Positions 23,286 through 34,441 of a stretch of 64,000 nt of DNA are shown piece after piece (the stretch's first letter is position 1; each line of letters opens with the position of its first letter). The notes below the pieces were generated by a model. That model searched no databases, was not told the DNA's origin, and saw only the letters and a list, made by a program, of their open reading frames with translations. Origin of the DNA: Adineta vaga (Eukaryota; Rotifera); contig CP075492.1 of NCBI GenBank assembly GCA_021613535.1, forward strand, positions 18,972,001-19,036,000, given 5' to 3'. A program made the translations under genes and the position numbers.

Positions 23286-23569
23286 TCCGACAGTGGAATG
23301 TTATATAAAACGGACAAATGATGGAAAGTTGCATAGTATTTTGATTCTTTTAATCGGTTTTTTTTGTAGCTTGCTAATTCGGAAGCAGTTGAACAAGCCA
23401 TAGACGCAATGTGGAAAATACTGACTAAATAGGTGTGATTTTTTTAAAATTTAATCGGTAAATGAACTTTATGTTGATGAGAAAAGTGAAGCAGTGTTCA
23501 AAGTTGGGTGGTCTGTTAGCGACCCCTATGGTTTAAATGGTTGATTAGCGGTTATTGGATAGACGAGGG

Positions 23570-25090
23570 ATGATTGGAAATGACGGATTCTTCTGTGTTA
23601 ATCGTTTATTTTTGGTTACGAATATGTGGTCAAGTTATACTGTACCTCAAGGTACCCATTATATTCATTACATTTTACCAAGTGCTAAGTTATACTATAA
23701 ACTTCGTACGTTATTGGACGATGTAATAGTAATGAAAGAAAATGGACAAAAGTCGATCATTATTGGTGTTGAACATGAAAATCGGAAACGCTTATTTTTA
23801 AACGTAACATTCGATGAATTATCGAAGGTATTACAAAGCTTAGATGTATCGAAACGAACACTATACGAAGTTTTGTGTGAAAAAAAAAATTGTAAATTAT
23901 ACTTTGATGTTGATATTCATATAACAAATTCGTTGACAATGAACGTTGAAGAATCATTGTTAATTCTACAAAATCTTTTCCATTGTTTTATTTTGGATTG
24001 GACTAATAAATACACGAAAAAATCAACCGGAATTGGGGATCATTTTCTTGTTTTATGTGCAACAACAGAAGCAAAATACAGCTATCATTTAATATACACA
24101 AACACAGAAATTAGATTTCATTCACAACAAATTGTATTTAAATTTATTAAAATGTTATTACAGCATTGTTCATATTTTATATTATCGCATCCATGTCATG
24201 AACATCTCGTACAACCAAATAGTATGAATGCAGCAAATGATCTCGATGGCTGTATTAAATGCTTACAAATGATTTTAATGCATATAGATTTTTGTAGTTG
24301 TATAATACCTGAAACAAAAGTAACCTGTAAAAACTTTCAAAAACTTCTTTTCAAAAGTAATCTTATTTTTTTTGTACTTCACATATATAGTTTTATTTTA
24401 TTCTTGCTAGATTCAGATGGTTTATATCAATGGATTTTTGATCTTAATGTTTATAGTAATAATCAACAATTTAGATTATATCAATCGACGAAATTTGGAA
24501 AACACAATCCTTTGTTACCAACATCAGATTTTCCTTTTAATCCATGCAATAAACAATACGATATATCTATGAACAATGATGGCATTGATCATTCGATGCT
24601 TAAACATTCATTAATAGCTTATATATCAGATGATTCAAATATTGTAGTATTATCTTATAATGATAATAAATGGGTAGCGATGAATGAACATGATAATTCT
24701 ATAACTGAATTAACTCCTAGTTACAATTTCGCGGATTCAAGCACAATAGCTAAATTTACAATTCAAAATAACTTAATTCAAGCAACAGCGACAAAATGCA
24801 AACAAGATTTATCTAACAATGAAGAATATTATAAAACTTTTATTTTCAAATTAATGAAAGAAACATATCATACGAACGGTCACATACAATCGTGTCAAAA
24901 GGGTAGCAAAAATCGATCTATATTATTTTTTAATATTGGCGGTGATTTTCGATTTTGTGAACGATTACAACGTCATCACAAGTCAAATCAAACTTGCATC
25001 ATCATCGATACATTTACAAATAATTACCAGATTAAATGTAAAGATCCAGACTGTAAAAACTTCAAACTGCCATGGAAAAAGATATTTTAA
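23570..25090 (+). CDS. PrimPol-like archaeo-eukaryotic primase (element-borne)
   Basis: The frame shows the primase-polymerase motifs in order: motif I LYFDVDIH (metal-binding acidic pair), motif II YSYHLIY (SxH, nucleotide binding) and motif III FDLNVYSNNQQFRLYQSTKF (acidic residue, then the R..K pattern seen in PrimPol). The C-terminal third has a zinc-binding pattern as in the UL52/PrimPol tail: CERLQRHHKSN, then KCKDPDCKNF, with C, H, C and C in the expected order. These proteins make primers and extend DNA. A 54-nt in-frame intron is probable at 24357-24410 (GTAATC..TTGCTAG), removing a hydrophobic insert just before motif III. The ATG at 23570 is the first in frame; 23624 (MWSSY) is an alternative. 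It lies downstream of the minisatellite and inside the transposon, so it probably serves element replication or repair. Confidence 0.75.
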   Translation: MIGNDGFFCVNRLFLVTNMWSSYTVPQGTHYIHYILPSAKLYYKLRTLLDDVIVMKENGQKSIIIGVEHENRKRLFLNVTFDELSKVLQSLDVSKRTLYEVLCEKKNCKLYFDVDIHITNSLTMNVEESLLILQNLFHCFILDWTNKYTKKSTGIGDHFLVLCATTEAKYSYHLIYTNTEIRFHSQQIVFKFIKMLLQHCSYFILSHPCHEHLVQPNSMNAANDLDGCIKCLQMILMHIDFCSCIIPETKVTCKNFQKLLFKSNLIFFVLHIYSFILFLLDSDGLYQWIFDLNVYSNNQQFRLYQSTKFGKHNPLLPTSDFPFNPCNKQYDISMNNDGIDHSMLKHSLIAYISDDSNIVVLSYNDNKWVAMNEHDNSITELTPSYNFADSSTIAKFTIQNNLIQATATKCKQDLSNNEEYYKTFIFKLMKETYHTNGHIQSCQKGSKNRSILFFNIGGDFRFCERLQRHHKSNQTCIIIDTFTNNYQIKCKDPDCKNFKLPWKKIF

Positions 25091-25815
25091 CTTCTCTTAA
25101 ATAAATATTGAACTATTGCTCATAATGATACAGAAGAATTTTTGAATATTTCAAACTTTGCTTTGAAAATAACTTCGAACTTTTAAACGTTATCTATTTC
25201 ATCTCGTGATCATTGAACCATGTATCATAAAAAAACACATGAGATACTGAATGCATTGAAGAAAATTCATAACAATCTGGGAGATTAGAAATCATATTAG
25301 ACTAATTAAATCATTTCGAAAAATAAAAAAATTTAATCAACTTTCATCCAAAGAAAATAATATAAAAATAGAATATTTGTCAGAAAAAAATTGCTCCTAG
25401 TCCAATAAATTTGACACTATACTATGAATCCGTATCATGTAAATCAGAATTTTAGATATAATTTTCTACCGTGGTAATATGATAGATGTATCTTGAGTTT
25501 CAAATCACATCTATCTATTTAATTTTAGCGTATTTCGGTTAGTGGCTCCATCTTGTGATCATGTTATTTTTTTCTAATATTGATCTGTCTACTATTAAAT
25601 TTAAAAAATTATTTAGTGAAGAATGATAATAGATATATAAGTTACATCTTAATTGTATGTAAGCTGTAATCATATTGTCTATGTAACTTCATACGTTTGC
25701 ACTCACCGTTCGTTAATCGAGTCGACAAAAAGAAGAAAGAATTTTTAAACGAACATTTTATATATTTTTTTCAATTTGATGTTTCAAACCTGTATCATAA
25801 TTTAATATTTTTTAG
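25091..25815. other. Spacer between element genes
   Basis: AT-rich, no convincing coding exon. The first exon of the next gene, which must end in phase 1, should lie here but I could not pin it down. Confidence 0.4.
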
Positions 25816-28800
25816 GAAAAGAAATCGATCTGGACCGTTCACAACCATCACTTACTCACATCTTTGCTGTTCGTGGCATGTTAGGAAAGAAAATGCAAAC
25901 ATTTGATGCCGATGCATCTGAATACATTCAACCTTATTTAAATGCTTTGAACTCAAATAAACCACATGTTGGCATTAGTTCCCGTGCAATTACATCTTAC
26001 GAACAAGCTGTTGAACGTCGTGGTGCCGAAATGATTGTGCGTATTGCATCAAACATACAATATATGAAAAATATTCTTGAAATTATTCATGAAGTTAATA
26101 ATATCGATTTTCATGAATGTAATCAAAATTTTATTGACCAGGTCGAAGCTATAATTCAATTAAAATATGGATTATCAACAAACAATTTACCAAAAAATAC
26201 TGCACTGGCAACGAATACACAATCGAAAATGATCATTACCAAACAAACATGTGAAGAATCAGTATCCATATTTCTTAGTTTATTGATGCCGCAACATTTT
26301 ACACTGATGAATTCTCGTATTAACAATGATGTAAAAGAAACACAATCTGAATTAACCTTACAAACAAAAATTGTAAAACTTACATATCGTGTCTTCCATA
26401 AAACAACATTACATGGTAACGACGGTATATTGAAAAATATTGACAAAGATTTAATCAGTTATTTATTGGAACGTATGGTTCGTCGTGGTATTTTAAAGAA
26501 AGGATATTATTTAAAATCCGAACATTCTGTTAAATATGAATCATATTTGAAACATTTACCATCAAATGAATTGGAACAACAAGAATTAGTATTTGAATTA
26601 AATAAGCATCACGTATCATGGGAAGAATATCAAGAGATTTACGAAAATAGCTATATTTTACCAGCTAATACATCTTTGACGGCCGATGGTTTTCGAGAAT
26701 TGCAAAATCAATATCCTTATGGTGTTATTACAAACGATACTCAAATTCGTCAATCACCACTTATTTCAAATCCTTCAAATTCTTTACAAGAATCGACAAC
26801 AGGTAATTAAGTAAAGCATATTAGTGTTCTTCAGAAAGGTTTGATATTATTTTGTTATAAAGAAATGCTTGAAAATTTTTGCCTTCACTTTTTACAGAAT
26901 TTCTTTTTTTTTAGCAATCCATCATCTTCATACGTTGAATCCGTCATCGAGTGATGCACCAGATAACCAACAAACAACTAATACTGCAATACAAGATGAT
27001 CCATCTTTAAATTTAAGTAAGATGTTTCAAATTTTCGCTCTTGTAGCTTACCGCCTATTTCATTTCACAGGCAACATCACAACTGGTGATATTTCAGTTT
27101 TACAAAATTATCCAGAGTTGTCCGAAATTTTACAACTGAATACTGGTAGGAACTTTAAATACACCCTCTAGTTTAATAATTATTGTAAAAACTGTATTTC
27201 ATTTCAGGAGATCGAGAAATCAATTGTCAACGATCACTAACAAGTACTGTAAATCGATCCAATAACCAATCAAAACAAACAAAAAGTAAGGACTTTTTAT
27301 TGTATAAAAATAATGTAATCGAAAATATTCATTTTCTACTTATTTACTATAATTTCATCATAGTTGGACATCATGCTATTTTGGAACCAAAAAACGATGA
27401 TTCTTCGATCAGTGAAATGGAAGTACAACAACAAGGTGATATTTTTAAACAAGGTAAATACTACATTATTACTTTTTTATTTTCATAATTTTTTCGCTCT
27501 TTTCTCTTTTTGCGTCTTATAGAATCAGCATCATTGGATAATTTACAAAATATTATTGATACATCAGTCAATCATGAAAATTCAACACCTGCATACAAAG
27601 AAACTGGTAGGCTGAAAAGAAAGAAATCGTCATCAATTGCAATATATTATTTATATGTCCTTTTTTGTCTTATTTTGTGTATGTATTCTAGAAAAAAATC
27701 GATCAACTAGTCAAGATTCGTCGATTTTACAAGATGAAACAGATGTTCAACAAAATCATGCATCAAAAACCTTATCATTAGCTGTGCAGCATCAATCTGA
27801 AATGATCAATCAAGATAATCTTCCTTTACATGGTATTCCGCTTATCTATTTTTCTTTAAAATATGTCGCTCTTATTTTTGTATTAACCAACAAAATTCTT
27901 TTTTTTCTTGTTTAGAAATCGAAACTTATAAGCAATTCAAAACTCATGTTCATATTACATCAACACCTGATGAATTCTTTTCTAATAGTATAGTTATATA
28001 TTGTATTTCAATACACTTTTTTCATCTCTCATTAAGGTAATCAACCAAATCATATTACAATACCGGCTAGCGGACAGTGCAATGAAAAATCGGATCATGT
28101 ACACAAGGACTGTTCAGCATCAACAAATGGAAGTCAAATAAGTGAAATATCATCAAAGGAAAACTTAAGCCGTGAAGGTATTTTCAGATATACTTATAAT
28201 ATGTATTACTTAGCAAATATTTTTGATTTTAGACAGCAACAAATCCAAAAATCTTGAAGGTTCATCATCGTCTTCCAAAAATGCATTGGATGCATTTGAT
28301 CCAGTACGAGCATTAGAAGATCCAAAAACTATACCACGACGAATTATGTTAAAATGCAAACAAATGCTTTTATTCGGCTCACCAATCATAACAAAAACGA
28401 GTTGGAATCGTCGATTTGGCGGCGATTCCGATTTATGTCAATCAGCCGTTCAACTACTATTCCATGCCAAACTGTTGTTGGAAGGGCAATTTACAACTAC
28501 TGCGACCAAGTCTTATCTCAGCTGGATTAAAATATTACCAAATGATTCCACCAATATAGCAATTACATTGAATTTTCAACAAAAAAAATTAGATATATTT
28601 GGTATAACATGGGAACAGTATGCGTCATCGTTCAAAAAAATCGAATTTGGTCATAACAACGCTACAACATTAATATCAAAAGAAGGTGCTGAAATTCTCC
28701 GATCCAAACCATACCAGGATGTGGGTTTCATCATGGACGAATCTATCGTATTAACAAAGAAGAGCAAAAGTAATGCGTCGAATATTTTTGAAAAAATGTA

Positions 28801-29702
28801 AATCTTTTGTCTTTATAGATTCAGAAACATTGAACATACCGGAACCAGTACGCAATCCGACCATTAATGAATCAGAATCATCAGTTTCGATGATGTCAGT
28901 TGGTAAGTTTTCTGTATAAGCATTTTCATTTGTATGACTGTTTTTTGTAATATTTAGAATATGCTGAACCTGATCTAACATTAGATAATGTCGCCAATAT
29001 TACATTAGTTCAAGATGATTCAGGTAATACTTAGATTTATCGACTAATTTCATTTCAATACACTGTATGATGGATAGTTTATCGGAATTTTATTATTTTA
29101 TAAGCAAAGTTGCTTCAGTGAGAAAATTATCTTATAAAAAGCATCTAAAAAGAAACAATATACTTCCTTTTGGAGCTGATTTGTATAAGAATTTTAAAAT
29201 TATAGATTCAAATTCAAGTGCTGCAAATTTGGCTAGTACTGCTGTGATTCCATCTCAAGCTGCTGCAACTAGTCCATCCTCTGATGAAATTCAAACTATT
29301 CATTTGAACTCAGTCACCACAGGTAACAAGCTTTAACATTTCTTTATTTTTTATATGTTTAGAAAAACGACGAAGTTTTCAAAATAGGGTAGTTTGAATT
29401 CACATGAATTGTACAATCTATCGTTGAATTATCTGAGTACTTGATATCTAATCATTCACATGTTTGACATTATTCGAGATACTTAAATACAGAGTTCAGT
29501 ATATAAATATTATTAATTTCAACTTGCCGTTTGAAATATTTGATTATAGCAGTCAACAACGTATTATTAAAATGATTGTTTTTATATTATAGATATCTCA
29601 TCGAATGCCTCAGCATCAACGAATTCATCAACACCAAAACGAACAAGACGTCTTATAAGTCCAATCAGAACAAGGTCAAAAAGTCGACGTATTGAAAATT
29701 AA
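25816..29702 (+). CDS. Modular nuclear-type protein, at least 14 exons, all introns phase 1
   Basis: Exons: 25816-26802, 26915-27016, 27071-27145, 27208-27285, 27364-27453, 27523-27606, 27692-27832, 27916-27987, 28037-28177, 28233-28769, 28819-28902, 28958-29023, 29206-29322, 29593-29702. All 13 introns between them are GT-AG and phase 1, so every internal exon is a multiple of three. The 5' edge of the first listed exon is also phase 1, so an upstream exon is missing or unrecognised. The largest exons (1 and 10) carry two diverged copies of one globular unit, marked by HVSWEEYQEIY and GITWEQYASSF, perhaps winged-helix-like. The short exons encode polar, Ser/Gln/Asn-rich, probably disordered linkers. 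The end is basic (PKRTRRLISPIRTRSKSRR), like a nuclear localisation or DNA-binding tail. About 890 residues; no family recognised. A role in element transposition or replication is inferred from location only. Confidence 0.7.
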
Positions 29703-30391
29703 AATTATCTTTGTTTGATGTATTAATTTCTGCTTTGTTTGTTTTGTCTGTGTGTTAGCCATTTATTTCTGCTTCATCTTGTGTTTTATTGTGAACTATT
29801 CTTGTTTTTTTTTGTTTACTTTTTGTTATACTTGATACTCTTGTGTTCTTATAACTGTTTTTCTTGTTTTCCTATTTACGTGTAGGTCTAGTAATTGAAA
29901 ATTATTTAATCAAGTTAAGAGATTTAATGCTAGTCTTTATTGTTTATCTTGTTCTTATATTGCATATCATATGCAATTCATATCATCTTAATGAACATTC
30001 GTATGATCTTCTAGAAAATAACTCTTTTTTTTCGTTTTCTGTTTTGTTAAATAACTGACATGCTTAGTAATTATTTGTTCGAACAGATACATTTTCTCGT
30101 TTGCTTCATTTTTTGTTTGTTATACATATACTGCTTGCATCATATTGAATAAATATGAAATTGAACTGTGATAATGAAATTGTAATTGTCATCAATAAGG
30201 AGAAAGTGAAATTTTATTATACATTGAGTAAAACGATTAGCTCTTTATAATTTCAACATTTGACTACAAAATGAGTGACGAATTACATAATATTTTTTAG
30301 CTATATGTGATAAAAATCTGGAAATTTGTGATTTATTTCTTTATAGATATATTTATACTGCATAATTTTATTTTATTTTATCGACATTATC
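29703..30391. other. Spacer, probable 3' UTR and promoter
   Basis: T-rich sequence after the modular gene and before the transposase ATG. No gene seen. Confidence 0.4.
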
Positions 30392-32705
30392 ATGTCATCT
30401 AACTATTTACTGACAGATAATGAAGAAATTTACATCATTACATTACATAGACACTTCAAAATCAATGTTCTGCAATTGATAAATGATCTGAATAATCGTA
30501 TGGATCATGATATACCAACTCGAGTGACCGATATTAAAATTATGGTTAATACAATGTTTAATACTGATTTATCCGTTACAACAGTAAATGAAATAATTAA
30601 TCGATTAAATAATGGAGAGTTGAAACAGCTCTTTCACTCCTATGATGTTGATCAGTTGCTAACTAATTATATTGCAAGTTCAATATCTGATACCAACGCA
30701 ACATTAATTTGTCTTAAACCATTTACAAATACATGTCTAACCTGTAAACAGGAACTTCAAATTTCATTTAATCAATATGTCACAATTTATAATATGGGAT
30801 CGATCATTAAAGGTGGTGTTTATTATTCTTCTTGCAACAATTGTAGAATGAAATATTATCCAAATTATTATGAACATATCACTATTGGTGCAAAATTTGT
30901 CACACCAGCATCAATCTATAACCAAAAATATATTTACTTTGGTGGAAAGAAAGTTTACTCTACAGAATTGTTGATACATTTTACATCGGCGTTTCTCAGA
31001 CAATATTCTGGTTTTGAAAACTTTCAGAATTCATACAATTTAACCATCAAAAAATATATTACTTTATCTGCAAATACCCATACAGTAAGCATTTATGACA
31101 TCAGAAACAAAAAATATTTAGAAATTTCTCACAGTTTTGAAATAACAGAAAAACAATGAAACGGATGTCATATATATTTCATCTATTTTAATGTTGTTGT
31201 ATATTTTAGTCGAATGAAATAATGTCGGAAATTAGTCGTGAATATTTTTCAAATATCTGGTTCATTTATCAATTATGTTTATTTACCTTCTTTATGAATG
31301 ATACTTTGCAACTTGAAATACCAAAGTTACTCGATGATTTATCAATTTATAAATTTTTTGATGTTAACTATGATCAATGGTACAGTGATTTTGTAAACCA
31401 TTGGGCAATACACCATCGAACCCATCCATGTGATTCTACAAAACAATTCCAAGGTGCTGATTGCATGACGGCATTTGTTGTAGACGGAATGCAAAAAGTG
31501 GCAAGAGTAATCTGTAATAACAAAAACAAAATGCTTGTAACCAGTGAGTTTCCTGATGGCATCTACGTCGGATGTGGCAATACGCCCAAATCAAAATCTG
31601 GTTTATGTGAACGCTGTAAAGAAGAAGAAATAATACACGATAATGAAACATACTTGAAAACCAATGATGACAAAGGTATCTATGATGATCCAACAACTGG
31701 CTGCAATGTATCAAGAGAAGATCGGTACGTAAAAAATGTTAATCACTGAATCTGTTTCATTATCATTCAGTTTAAGTTGCATACAATTGATTCAGAAAAC
31801 ATCAAGAGGAAATTTACAGATCTACTAACATTTATCAATATGATTTTTTTATTATTATTATTTAAGTACAGAGAATTAGAAATATGATAATTATACTCAT
31901 ATTATTTCTGAAATAAAAACTAGATTATTCTTGGTAAATTGATTTTATTCCATCATTTAAGAAATTCTGTACTGATGAGCTTGACAATGATGATTACAAA
32001 GATATAGATGTGATATTATTCTTTGAATTGAAATATAAAATAATACAGTTTGATCATTCGTACGGATTTAATTCTAATAATTATTTTACTTTTAGTTTCG
32101 TCGATATGGAGAAGAAAATTTCACAAGGTATTATATATACATTATCTCCATGTGGAATAATCATTGGCTTTGATGAAGTATATCATTCAGAATCCTGTTA
32201 TATAGCTTTGTGGCATTTATTCAGAATGATTAGTCTAGTTGACAATCAACATCATCAATTTTTACCAAATATACTGATTTATAATAATGCTTGCAGTTTA
32301 TATACTTATTTTTGGAATCGTTATGACAAGATTGAGATTAATCGACGTATTTTACAAACACCATCATCAAATTTAATTTCCCGATGTTTATTTTTTATTG
32401 ATCGTTTTCATCAACAAAATCACAAACGACCAATGTGTCAAAAAGAAAGAAACATCGACTATGCATATAAAGGAGCAATCAAAATCAATACTGAAGCTGC
32501 TGAACAACGAAACAGTATATTGAAGCAATATCAAAATGCCTTATCCTCATATTCTTCCAAAAAGATTCGTATTACTTACTTAATATTATTTCATTTAATG
32601 AATGCCGAGCGTAACATGTGTGATGGTCAATTCGAATACAATCGAAATTATGCTCAAGGCAACTTTTCCGCCAATGACAATTCATTCAATACAATTTCCG
32701 ATTAA
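30392..32705 (+). CDS. KDZ-like (Zisupton-type) transposase
   Basis: Three exons, 30392-31084, 31210-31728 and 31962-32705, join in phase 0 into 651 codons with no lesion. Exon 1 has a Cys cluster (CLTCKQELQIS, then YYSSCNNCRMKYYPNYYEH) followed by GGKKVYSTELLIHF, like the CxC cluster linked to KDZ transposases. Exon 2 has CMTAFVVDGMQKVARVIC (candidate first catalytic Asp) and a zinc-like GCGNTPKSKSGLCERC. Exon 3 has CGIIIGFDEVYHSES, ILIYNNACSLYTYFWNR, FIDRFHQQNHKRPMC and NTEAAEQRNS (candidate Glu), the order seen in the RNase-H fold of this group. At the usual YDxAC motif the Asp is Asn here, which could impair catalysis if that Asp is catalytic. The family call rests on motif order from memory. 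Confidence 0.65.
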
Positions 32706-33319
32706 CACAACTACATCGTTTTATTTTCTCGTCATCTACACAATAAAATTCATTATCTCAACAAAATTCTTGTAGTTTGTTCTACATCATCAGACTTTTA
32801 CTTTTTTGTCTTTCTTTTTCTTGTGATTTATTATTCATATCGTCACAATAAAACAATTCTAAAAATCTTTACACAAAATCAATATATCCGAAAACACGCA
32901 ACTACAAAAATTAACACTTATTTTAAAGTAAATCGAGTTTTTTCTAAAGAAAAATGCATATGAGCAATTTTCTAACCTATCTAAACTACAACAACACTCC
33001 GAGTCACAAAAGATTCACTCGTACCATTATATCTTCTTTAACATTCATAATTTTGGTCATGTTGGTTTCAAACATATTCTTTCATAGTAGTACCAATTAC
33101 TAAGACGACACTCATCATAATATTCAAAAACAAACTTCCATCATGAGAAGCATAAATTCCGCTTAATACCAAAACTAGAACCGCCACAGGCGCGTATATA
33201 AAAGTATACCTTAACTACTTCAAACTTTTACCTCCAAAATCGTGTCAATACACTACACAATAGCACATGATGGTTAAAGTTCACCAGTTCTAAACTACAC
33301 ACCCACAAGTATAGACAGT
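32706..33319. other. Right subterminal spacer of the element
   Basis: No gene. AT-rich sequence after the transposase leading into the right array. Confidence 0.4.
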
Positions 33320-33665
33320 GTATGCAAACACATGAGAATACATGACAACCGATTCTAGCTGAAAAGGGGAAAGTAGGGTCAATACATGAGAATACATGAC
33401 AACCGATTCTAGCTGAAAAGGGGAAAGTAGGGTCAATACATGGCAATACAAGGCAATACATGAGAATACAAGACAACCGATTCTAGCTGAAAAGGGGAAA
33501 GTAGGGTCAATACATGGCAATACAAGGCAATACATGAGAATACAAGACAACCGATTCTAGCTGAAAAGGGGAAAGTAGGGTCAATACATGGCAATACAAG
33601 GCAATACATGAGAATACAAGACAACCGATTCTAGCTGAAAAGGGGAAAGTAGGGTCAATACATGA
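33320..33665. repeat. Right subterminal array, 5 copies (inverted relative to left)
   Basis: Five copies of ACAACCGATTCTAGCTGAAA followed by AGGGGAAAGTAGGGTCAATA, spaced 55 to about 74 bp. This is the reverse complement of the left array unit. The minus-strand open frames here only restate the repeat. Confidence 0.85.
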
Positions 33666-33724
33666 TAGTGTATAAAAGCTATAAAAAGTAAAGTACAAGT
33701 TGTATTTGTATTTGCGCAGCCCTC

Positions 33725-33732
33725 CCTCCGTG
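33725..33732. repeat. 8-bp target-site duplication, right copy (CCTCCGTG)
   Basis: Matches 20516-20523 exactly; the host codons CCT CCG TGT continue directly into the downstream exon. Confidence 0.85.
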
Positions 33733-34441
33733 TAAGATGTTTAATGAAATATTCATAATGGGAAACCTTGTCGTATCGGTTAGTGGTATTGTTGTGGACT
33801 TTAGTCAGTCCAATATCAATGAAGGTATATTTACAAAAATACAATTGATTTCAGTTCGAAAAGTTTACTATCATACACTGAAATACTAGAAGATTTTTAA
33901 CAGATAGAATATCTTATTATATAATAATTATGAAGAATAATTTCTATGTTTTATTATTTAAAATATAGATTGTGGAAATGGTAGTACATTTATAACATTT
34001 GATGATTTAACAGCTGGAACAGCTGTACCGAATGGTTATAGTAATATTGATTGGAATAATGCAGTTGTTTATAACAGTTTTCATGCAGTAAATGGATATA
34101 CAACAGGTACTGTCAGTAAAAATTGTACATCGATGAACAGTGGTGGCAATCCAATGACAATGACACGTACCGGCAGTACTCTTTTTACTTTACATTCTGC
34201 TGCAATTGCTGCAGCATGGTACGATAATTTACAATTAAACGTAGTTGGCTATCGTTCAAATTCAACTATTGCAAATTATACTTATACACTTCAAGTGTTC
34301 TCAGTGTCCAATATCAAATTCATTGGATATTCTAATTTAGATGAAGTTATATTTTCAACATCAAATGGAACGCAAAATCCATCTGTATCAGGTATTGGTA
34401 CACACTATGCAATGGATAATCTTTGCATTAGTGTTATATGA
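33725..34441 (+). pseudogene. Secreted protein, 3' part, split by the transposon
   Basis: The exon at 33725-33824 continues the frame that was cut at 20523 (PPC, then KMFNEIFIMGNLVVSVSG). A 144-nt phase-1 intron follows (33825-33968), then a final exon at 33969-34441. The last exon encodes a beta-rich domain beginning TFITFDDLTAGTAVPNGYSN with DWNN after it, a pattern seen in secreted domains of several bacterial and eukaryotic proteins. It ends with ISVI and a stop. No transmembrane segment is seen, and many Asn-X-Ser/Thr sites fit secretion. As it stands the gene cannot make the full protein; the 3' part has no visible promoter or leader of its own. Confidence 0.65.

Larger units (their letters stand above)
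20524..33724. mobile_element. 13.2-kb KDZ-like DNA transposon carrying PrimPol
   Basis: The limits are set by the 8-bp duplication and by inverted ends. The left end reads CAGAGATGCGCAAATACAAA, and the right end read in reverse is GAGGGCTGCGCAAATACAAA; the match continues through ACAACTTGTA. Inside lie inverted subterminal arrays (20720-21095 and 33320-33665), a 63-bp minisatellite, a PrimPol-like gene, a multi-exon modular gene and a KDZ-like transposase, all on the plus strand. An 8-bp duplication is seen in hAT and some other DDE superfamilies. The perfect duplication suggests recent insertion. That all genes moved as one unit is inferred from the outer boundaries; an older nested insertion inside cannot be ruled out. 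Confidence 0.85.

Noticed and set aside
20524-33724. Polinton/Maverick or viral integration as an explanation for the large element
   Set aside because: No family-B polymerase, retroviral-type integrase, packaging ATPase or capsid gene is visible, the duplication is 8 bp rather than the usual 6 bp, and the transposase is of a different type.
33228-33844. Five overlapping minus-strand open frames with shared repeats
   Set aside because: They restate the right subterminal array.
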